Source: Pseudomonas uvaldensis
Lineage (GTDB): Bacteria > Pseudomonadota > Gammaproteobacteria > Pseudomonadales > Pseudomonadaceae
Assembly: GCF_021271205.1 (NCBI RefSeq)
Contig: NZ_JAIWKS010000002.1
Coordinates: forward strand, 124,001 to 188,000
Direction: 5' to 3'
DNA length: 64,000 nt
Part shown: in pieces, positions 58,710 through 64,000 of the stretch
Position numbering within the stretch: the stretch's first letter is position 1
Layout of the letters: every line of letters starts with the position of its first letter
Notes under the pieces: generated by a model
What the model saw: the letters and a program-made list of their open reading frames with translations, nothing else
Told to the model about the DNA's origin: nothing
Databases searched by the model: none
Made by a program: the position numbers and the translations under genes

Positions 58710-61055
58710 ATGCCTAGTCCGCTCGGATACTCATCTTCATCATCGGTAACGTTGACCGGTAACGCGCAAATCGATAGCTTGCTTTTCGGCACATATTGGA
58801 CGAGCACTGGGTTGAGCGCCGGTACGCCTGTTACGTCCTTGACTTACAGTTTCATGACCGAGACCTCTTATTTCGCAAGTTCCTACAGTGATTTCGATGA
58901 GTATGAAGCCGGCTACGTTCTGACGGCAGCGCAGCAAACCGGCATCAGGAGTGCGCTGGACAAGTGGGCGTCGGTCGCCAACGTCAAGTTCACGGAAGTC
59001 GGCGAGTCCCTTGCCAATGTTGGTGACTTGCGCTTCGGCGGTTACGCGGGCATGGACTCGGACACTGCGGCCTGGGGCTATTTTCCCGCCAATACCCCCA
59101 GTGGCGGTGATGTCTGGCTCGGTCCGATAACGAATGATCCCAGTCCCGTCAAAGGTACCTACGACTATTTGGTCTTCATGCACGAAATCGGTCATGCACT
59201 CGGCCTCAAACATCCGTTTTCGCCAGGCCTGTCGAACTCCACGGTACTTGCTTCCCAGCTCGATGATGTCAGCAACACGATCATGAGCTACAACACGGCG
59301 TACTCCTACGAGCCGACCACGCCGATGTTGCTGGACATTGCGGCTATCCAGCGTCTCTACGGCGCCAATATGCAATGGCAAACCGGCAATAACACCTATA
59401 GCTGGACTGCCGATCAATCGATTTTCGAGACGATCTGGGATGCTGGCGGCGTTGACACCATCGATGCAAGCAATCAAAGCGGGTCAGTACGCATCAACTT
59501 GAACGAAGGTCAGTTCAGTAAAATTGGCCAGGCTTTCACGGACCTCAGCACCCAGGCTGCCTTCAACGAAGGTTTGGCGATTGCTTACGGCGCTAAAATC
59601 GAGAACGCAGTCGGCTCGGCCAATGACGACACCTTGATTGGCAACGCGTTGGGTAATCTACTGAATGGGCTGGCTGGCAAGGACACCATGACGGGTGGGG
59701 CTGGTAACGACACCTATGTGGTGGACAACCTCCAGGACGTGGTCAGCGAAACCAGCACCCAGGCCAGTGAAATCGACACTGTGCTCGCCTCGGTGAGCTG
59801 GAACCTGGGAGCCAATCTGGAAAGACTCACGCTGTTCGGCGGCAGCCAGATCAATGCCGGTGGCAACTACCTGAACAACGTGCTGACCGGTAATGGCGCC
59901 AACAATATCCTGAACGGCGGGAGCGGTGCCGATACGATGATCGGTGGCGCGGGCAACGACACGTACGTCATTGACAATCTCAAGGATGTCGTCAGCGAAA
60001 CCAGCACTGTGGCCAGTGAAGTTGACAGCGTCCTCTCCTCGGTGAGCTGGAATCTGGGTGCAAACCTGGAAAACCTTACACTGACCGGCGCTGCCCAGGT
60101 CAACGGCGGCGGAAACTACCTCAACAATGTGCTGACAGGCAATGGCGCCAACAACATCCTGAACGGCGGCAGTGGTGTCGATACGCTGATCGGTGGCGCG
60201 GGCAATGACACTTATGTGGTCGATAATCTCAAGGATATCGTCAGCGAAACCAGCACCCAGGCCAGTGAAACCGATACTGTGCTTTCCTCGGTGAGCTGGA
60301 ATCTGGGTGCAAACCTGGAAAAGCTCACGCTGACCGGCACTGCCCATATCAATGGCGGCGGCAATTACCTGAACAATGTACTGACCGGTAATGGCGGCAA
60401 CAACATCCTGAACGGTGGCAGTGGTGTCGATACGCTGGTCGGTGGCGCCGGCAATGACACTTACGTGGTCGACAATCTCAAGGATACCGTCAGCGAAACC
60501 AGCACCCAGGCCAGTGAAACCGATACTGTGCTTTCCTCGGTGAACTGGAATCTGGGCGCAAACCTGGAAAACCTCACGCTGACCGGCACCGCCCAGATCA
60601 ATGCCGGGGGTAACTACCTGAGCAACGTGCTGACCGGTAATGGCGGCAACAACGTACTAGTGGGCGGGGGAGGTAACGACCGACTCGACGCAGGTGCAGG
60701 TAACGATACCTTGAGTGGTGGCATTGGTGCCGACATCTTGCGTGGTGGCGATGGCGCCGATCTATTCGTGTTCAACGCATTGAACGAACTGGGTCGTGGT
60801 ACGGCTAGCGATACCATCCTCGACTTCAGCAGTCTCCAAGGCGACAAAATCGATCTGTCGACACTGGACGCCAATAGCCTGACCACCTTGAACGATGCGT
60901 TCAGCTTCATCGACTCGAATGCCTTCACCGGCGCCGGGCAGTTGCGCTTCGTTGACCACGTGCTCTACGGCAACGTCAACGGCGATCTGGCCGCAGATTT
61001 CGAGATTCAGCTGGTGGGGGTCAATACCTTCGCAACCAACGATCTGGTTGCCTGA
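58710..61055 (+). CDS. Enlarged serralysin-type zinc metalloprotease with RTX repeats
   Basis: A 781-residue secreted protease of family M10B. The zinc site is HEIGHALGLKH (His158, Glu159, His162, His168), with the Met-turn NTIMSYN near residue 192. Then come a peptidase_M10_C-like region, four 83-residue calcium-binding type repeats (about 332-663), nonapeptide RTX repeats (GGGGNDRLDAGAGNDTLSGG) and a final beta domain. There is no Sec signal; the acidic-hydrophobic C-terminus (NDLVA) suits type I export through the AprDEF proteins encoded upstream. AprA-like proteases are about 480 residues, so this one is longer by roughly the repeat block. No AprI-type inhibitor gene is seen. Shine-Dalgarno lies in a hairpin, pointing to Gac/Rsm control. 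Confidence 0.92.
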   Translation: MPSPLGYSSSSSVTLTGNAQIDSLLFGTYWTSTGLSAGTPVTSLTYSFMTETSYFASSYSDFDEYEAGYVLTAAQQTGIRSALDKWASVANVKFTEVGESLANVGDLRFGGYAGMDSDTAAWGYFPANTPSGGDVWLGPITNDPSPVKGTYDYLVFMHEIGHALGLKHPFSPGLSNSTVLASQLDDVSNTIMSYNTAYSYEPTTPMLLDIAAIQRLYGANMQWQTGNNTYSWTADQSIFETIWDAGGVDTIDASNQSGSVRINLNEGQFSKIGQAFTDLSTQAAFNEGLAIAYGAKIENAVGSANDDTLIGNALGNLLNGLAGKDTMTGGAGNDTYVVDNLQDVVSETSTQASEIDTVLASVSWNLGANLERLTLFGGSQINAGGNYLNNVLTGNGANNILNGGSGADTMIGGAGNDTYVIDNLKDVVSETSTVASEVDSVLSSVSWNLGANLENLTLTGAAQVNGGGNYLNNVLTGNGANNILNGGSGVDTLIGGAGNDTYVVDNLKDIVSETSTQASETDTVLSSVSWNLGANLEKLTLTGTAHINGGGNYLNNVLTGNGGNNILNGGSGVDTLVGGAGNDTYVVDNLKDTVSETSTQASETDTVLSSVNWNLGANLENLTLTGTAQINAGGNYLSNVLTGNGGNNVLVGGGGNDRLDAGAGNDTLSGGIGADILRGGDGADLFVFNALNELGRGTASDTILDFSSLQGDKIDLSTLDANSLTTLNDAFSFIDSNAFTGAGQLRFVDHVLYGNVNGDLAADFEIQLVGVNTFATNDLVA
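59703..60698 (+). repeat. Four tandem 249-bp repeats in the protease gene
   Basis: Units begin with GGN AAY GAC ACN TAY at 59703, 59952, 60201 and 60450, exactly 249 bp (83 codons) apart. Each encodes GNDTY.VDNL.D.VSETST.ASE.D, then NLGANLE.LTL, N.LTGNG..N and, in the first three units, GG.G.DT. Units 2 and 3 are close in DNA, and the fourth diverges at its end where the ordinary RTX repeats begin. Confidence 0.9.
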
Positions 61056-61089
61056 CAAGCGCTTCGGTTGCCAGTGCAAAATCGATCCG

Positions 61090-61119
61090 TTGCGAGTGAG
61101 CAAGCTTGCTCACTCGCAA
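61090..61119. repeat. 30-bp perfect palindrome between convergent genes
   Basis: TTGCGAGTGAGCAAG at 61090-61104 is followed at once by its exact inverse complement (61105-61119), centred on AAGCTT. GAGCAAGCTTGCTC cores recur as dispersed palindromes in fluorescent pseudomonads. It could act as a two-way terminator for the protease and lacI-type genes, though no T-tract follows. Confidence 0.7.
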
Positions 61120-61176
61120 TATTGATTCGAGCAACTGGACCGCGTCGCATGAGGCGCGGAGCCGGCAGCGCCTGGC

Positions 61177-62169
61177 TTATAGCGACGCCCTGACCACCAG
61201 TGGGCAGTCCACTGGCTGGGGCCCCGCGACCTGCAGGGTTTCGATCAGGTGCCGGGCCGCTTTGCGACCTATCTCGTAATACGGCAGTTGTACCGTGGTC
61301 AGGGGCGGGATGAACAATTCGGCGATGCCGATCATGTTGTCGTAGCCAAGTACGGCCACATCGCCGGGAATCTTCAGGCCACGACCCAGCAGCAATTGAT
61401 AGGCGCAAAAGGCGATACGGTCGTTACCACAGATCAGGATGTCGAATTGAGGGCGGCCCTCGATGATGTGTCGGTCAAGAATGGCGGCTGTTTCATGGTA
61501 GGCATCGTGATCGGAAAGGTCGTATTGCAGCAGCGCTTCGGTCGATAGCCCGAATGCCTGGCAGGCGCGCTGCAGGCCTGCTTGTCGCAGGCTCCAGGCC
61601 AGGCTGCGTTTTGGCAGATTGATGCACAGCGGACGCCGATAGCCTTGGCTCAGCGCGTGATGGACCGCGCGGTGTTGCCCAGTCTCGTCATCCGGTACAT
61701 AGCTGACCAGGCGACTGTCATCCTCCAGGCAATTGGCGAGCACCAGCGGCTTGCTCTTCAAACGTTCGGGAATGCTCACCTGGCGCAACCCCATTGCACT
61801 GAAGATCAACCCGTCGGGACGGTGCGACAGCATGAGGTCGATGTCCTGATCGGTAGGCGGGTTGTTCAACAGGTTGAGGATGAAGACGTTCCAGCCTGCT
61901 TGTTGTGCAGTCTGCTCGATTGACAGCAGCAGCTCGACAGCGAAGGGGGTGGTGGCGGTATCCAATGCGAACACACCGATGGTGCGTGCCTGGAGGTTAT
62001 CGCCGCGCATTTTGCGCGCCGACAGGCTGGGCACGAATTGCAGCTCATCAATGGCGCGCCGCACCCGCTGAAGGGTTTCGGCGCTCAGTTTTTCCGGACT
62101 GTTGAGCGCTCTGGAAACGGTCATCAGGGACACGCCGGCCAACTGTGCAACGTCTTTGACTGAAGTCAT
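61177..62169 (-). CDS. LacI-family transcriptional repressor (sugar operon)
   Basis: A 330-residue LacI/GalR regulator. The N-terminal helix-turn-helix and hinge are clear (MTSVKDVAQLAGVSLMTVSRAL, then LSARKMRGDN), followed by the periplasmic-binding-like sugar domain (IGVFALDTATTPFAVELL; DILICGNDRIAFCAYQLL; VLGYDNMIGIAELFIPPLTTV). It is the last gene of the leftward operon, behind a GH32 hydrolase, so it probably represses sucrose or fructoside use and responds to that sugar or its phosphate. I start at ATG 62167-62169; an in-frame TTG five codons earlier is possible. No clear LacI-type operator is seen in the 75 bp before it. Confidence 0.9.
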   Translation of the reverse strand: MTSVKDVAQLAGVSLMTVSRALNSPEKLSAETLQRVRRAIDELQFVPSLSARKMRGDNLQARTIGVFALDTATTPFAVELLLSIEQTAQQAGWNVFILNLLNNPPTDQDIDLMLSHRPDGLIFSAMGLRQVSIPERLKSKPLVLANCLEDDSRLVSYVPDDETGQHRAVHHALSQGYRRPLCINLPKRSLAWSLRQAGLQRACQAFGLSTEALLQYDLSDHDAYHETAAILDRHIIEGRPQFDILICGNDRIAFCAYQLLLGRGLKIPGDVAVLGYDNMIGIAELFIPPLTTVQLPYYEIGRKAARHLIETLQVAGPQPVDCPLVVRASL

Positions 62170-62244
62170 GCGAGGTGAGGCCAATCAGGTTGACGCGCAA
62201 TCATGACACAGGGTCCTGGCTTCTCGCGACTCCAGCGATAGCGT

Positions 62245-63768
62245 TCATAGCCAACTCGACCCCAGCGGCCACGCGTTGGTAATAGCGACATGCCCACCCG
62301 TCCCGCTGGCCAGCAACTTCACGCCCAGGCTGTCGGAGCGAGGATAGATGCGGCTGCTGAGGCTGAAGCGTCCCTCTTCTTCAAACACTTCGATGGACGA
62401 ACGATCAAGGAACACACGCAGTCGCAACTGCTCGATCGGTGGGTCGATCGGCACGCTGCGCTGACCGTCGACTTGCGCCCCCGAACGGCTGCGGTCCAGC
62501 ATCAGACGTCGCAATGAAGCATCGTAATAGAGCAGGGTTTGTTCGGTATTTTCACCGTCGGGACTGCAACGCAAGGCGACGCCCAATTGACCATCGGTGC
62601 AGCCGCGCAGATCCAGATGCACATGGATTTCCAACGCATCGCCCCTGACGTGCGACACCCATTGCGTGCCTGAACCGGCCCACGGTGGGGTGCCTGGAAG
62701 TGGCGCCTGGCGCAAGGCAGTCAGTTCACGGGCCGGGAACATGCGCAGACGATCAGCATGCAACTCAAGCTCACGGGGCAAACCGAGCATGCCGCACCAG
62801 TGGTGTGCCTGGCTCGGCATCGGGCTTTCCCACATATCGAGCCATGCCCACACCAGGCGCCGACCGTCGGCGGCCTCCAATGTCTGTGCGGCGTAAAAGT
62901 CATGGCCATTATCCAGCTCGATGAAAGGCCCGCCGGTGAAGTGCCATTCATTGTCGAGCCGGCCTACCCGGTAACCGGTCTGGTACTTGTTGAGTCGTTC
63001 GTAACCCTGGGGTTGCATGCCCTGGGGTGAGTACAGCAGCACATCGTGCCCGTTCAGTCGGAACAGGTCCGGGCACTCCCACATATAGCCGTCGCCCTCG
63101 CTGCCACGATCGACGTAATCGAGAAACTCCCAGGCATGCAGATCAGCCGAACGGTACAGCGGCAGCAGGGGCCTGTCGCCCTGGCGTGCGCCGGCAATCA
63201 GGTACCAATGGTCATCCTCCTTCCATACCTTGGGATCACGAAAGTGCATGATCGAGTCCTGGGGCGGGGTGTCGATGATCGCGCCATGCTTGACGAAGCG
63301 GACGCCATCCGTACTGGTGGCCAGGCACTGGACTTGACGGATCAGGCATTCGTCGCCCACATCCCCCAGCCAGGTATGCCCGGTGTAGATCAGGGCCAGG
63401 GTGTCCTCGTACACCACCGCACTGCCGGAAAAGCAGCCGTCGCGGTCGAAGTCATCGCCCGGTGCCAGGGCAATGGGAAGGTGTTGCCAATGAACCAGAT
63501 CGACACTCTTGGCGTGGCCCCAGTACATCGGTCCCCATTTCGCTTCGAAGGGATGATGCTGATAGAACACGTGATATTCGCCGCGAAAGTACACCACGCC
63601 GTTAGGGTCGTTCATCCAGCCCGCCACGGGAGCCAAATGATAGGCGGGTCGATAATCGTGGATCACGCGGGACAGGCTATCGACAAGTGCCCGCTGTGCC
63701 TGTTCGAGATTCGCAGAACAGGGGGTGGGAGACGTGGATGCGTTCATGGTATTCAGGGCCTGGATCAT
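62245..63768 (-). CDS. GH32 sucrose / sucrose-6-phosphate hydrolase
   Basis: A 507-residue glycoside hydrolase of family 32 that cleaves sucrose or its 6-phosphate into glucose (phosphate) and fructose. The nucleophile motif is WMNDPNG (Asp54), the stabiliser motif FRDPKVW and the acid/base motif WECPDLF; the C-terminal beta-sandwich ends with DRSSIEVF. No signal peptide is seen, so it is cytoplasmic. The ABC-type transporter encoded before it suggests unphosphorylated sucrose as substrate. Its ATG overlaps the stop of that transporter gene (ATGA). ATG at codon 8 (MNASTSP) is an alternative start. Confidence 0.92.
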   Translation of the reverse strand: MIQALNTMNASTSPTPCSANLEQAQRALVDSLSRVIHDYRPAYHLAPVAGWMNDPNGVVYFRGEYHVFYQHHPFEAKWGPMYWGHAKSVDLVHWQHLPIALAPGDDFDRDGCFSGSAVVYEDTLALIYTGHTWLGDVGDECLIRQVQCLATSTDGVRFVKHGAIIDTPPQDSIMHFRDPKVWKEDDHWYLIAGARQGDRPLLPLYRSADLHAWEFLDYVDRGSEGDGYMWECPDLFRLNGHDVLLYSPQGMQPQGYERLNKYQTGYRVGRLDNEWHFTGGPFIELDNGHDFYAAQTLEAADGRRLVWAWLDMWESPMPSQAHHWCGMLGLPRELELHADRLRMFPARELTALRQAPLPGTPPWAGSGTQWVSHVRGDALEIHVHLDLRGCTDGQLGVALRCSPDGENTEQTLLYYDASLRRLMLDRSRSGAQVDGQRSVPIDPPIEQLRLRVFLDRSSIEVFEEEGRFSLSSRIYPRSDSLGVKLLASGTGGHVAITNAWPLGSSWL

Positions 63769-64000
63769 AGGGCGCCAGCGGTTGCCGAGCGCAGGGGAAT
63801 GCCATCAGGCAGGGTTTCAACGGTATGGCGCTTCAAGGCCACCCCGTTGGCGTCGAACAGGTGCAGTTTGTCCAAGTCCAGGCGCAGCCTGACCTGATCG
63901 CCTGTCTGCCAGCCGGCATTGGCCTCGCAACGACAGATCAGTGGCTCATCATGGCCGATGTCGACGTGTACATAGGTTTCACTTCCGAGGTATTCGACCC
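63765..64000 (-). CDS. Sugar ABC transporter ATP-binding protein, C-terminal part
   Basis: Only the last 77 complete codons are in the window, ending at the TGA 63765-63767. They read VEYLGSETYVHVDIG, then ICRCEANAGWQTGDQVRLRLDLDKLHLFD, the TOBE domain that ends MalK/UgpC/MsmK-type ATPases of carbohydrate importers. The nucleotide-binding part lies beyond the window. It overlaps the GH32 gene by four bases, so uptake and hydrolysis are coupled. Confidence 0.85.
   Translation of the reverse strand, partial: VEYLGSETYVHVDIGHDEPLICRCEANAGWQTGDQVRLRLDLDKLHLFDANGVALKRHTVETLPDGIPLRSATAGAL

Noticed and set aside
1..64000. tRNA, rRNA, CRISPR arrays, prophage or insertion-sequence genes
   Set aside because: None was recognised on either strand.

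Overview
The window comes from a Pseudomonas of the fluorescens group. The evidence is the G+C-rich sequence, the mexEF-oprN and aprDEF gene families, and a Pseudomonas-type cyclic lipopeptide synthetase with dual epimerisation/condensation domains and tandem thioesterases. Both ends are cut inside genes: an AraC-type regulator on the left and a sugar ABC-transporter ATPase on the right.

Left part (1-12.5 kb): after the partial AraC regulator and a glycosyltransferase there is a dense signalling block. Rightward it encodes a CHASE3-GAF hybrid histidine kinase with three receivers, a CheR methyltransferase, a CheB methylesterase, a receiver-kinase and a lone receiver, all with overlapping starts and stops. 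Leftward there is a lone receiver and, facing the block, a two-domain KaiC-like ATPase overlapping a hybrid kinase. No chemoreceptor, KaiA or KaiB is visible.

12.6-20.7 kb: a membrane-anchored TPR protein, an intrinsic terminator, the leftward mexE-mexF-oprN efflux operon with a nod-box-like ATC-N9-GAT palindrome in front of it, and a periplasmic solute-binding protein.

21.0-48.7 kb: two NRPS genes with eight modules in total. The first has two modules and a starter condensation domain. The second is a giant of about 7042 residues with six modules and two thioesterases. Binding-pocket signatures read Leu-?-Thr-Leu-Leu-?-Leu-(Ile/Val), the pattern of the bananamide group (Leu-Asp-Thr-Leu-Leu-Gln-Leu-Ile, acylated and closed through Thr3). 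Modules 4 and 5 share a 1614-bp stretch that looks identical at DNA level, covering most of an adenylation domain plus its carrier domain. No LuxR regulator and no MacAB-type exporter flank the genes, which is unusual for Pseudomonas lipopeptide loci.

48.9-54.0 kb: an intact TcB/SpvB-like insecticidal toxin-complex subunit with no TcA, followed by an eroded TcC/Rhs remnant (frame changes, a large internal deletion, no toxin tip).

54.2-61.1 kb: a type I secretion system (aprD-aprE-aprF) and its likely substrate, an enlarged serralysin-type zinc protease with four 83-residue repeats. A hairpin exposing the Shine-Dalgarno sequence of the protease suggests Gac/Rsm control.

61.1-64.0 kb: a leftward sugar operon: ABC ATPase (partial), a GH32 sucrose/sucrose-6-phosphate hydrolase and a LacI-type repressor. 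Overall the window combines signalling, efflux, lipopeptide, toxin and exoprotease genes expected of a plant- or soil-associated, antagonistic Pseudomonas. No tRNA, rRNA, CRISPR array or insertion sequence was seen.
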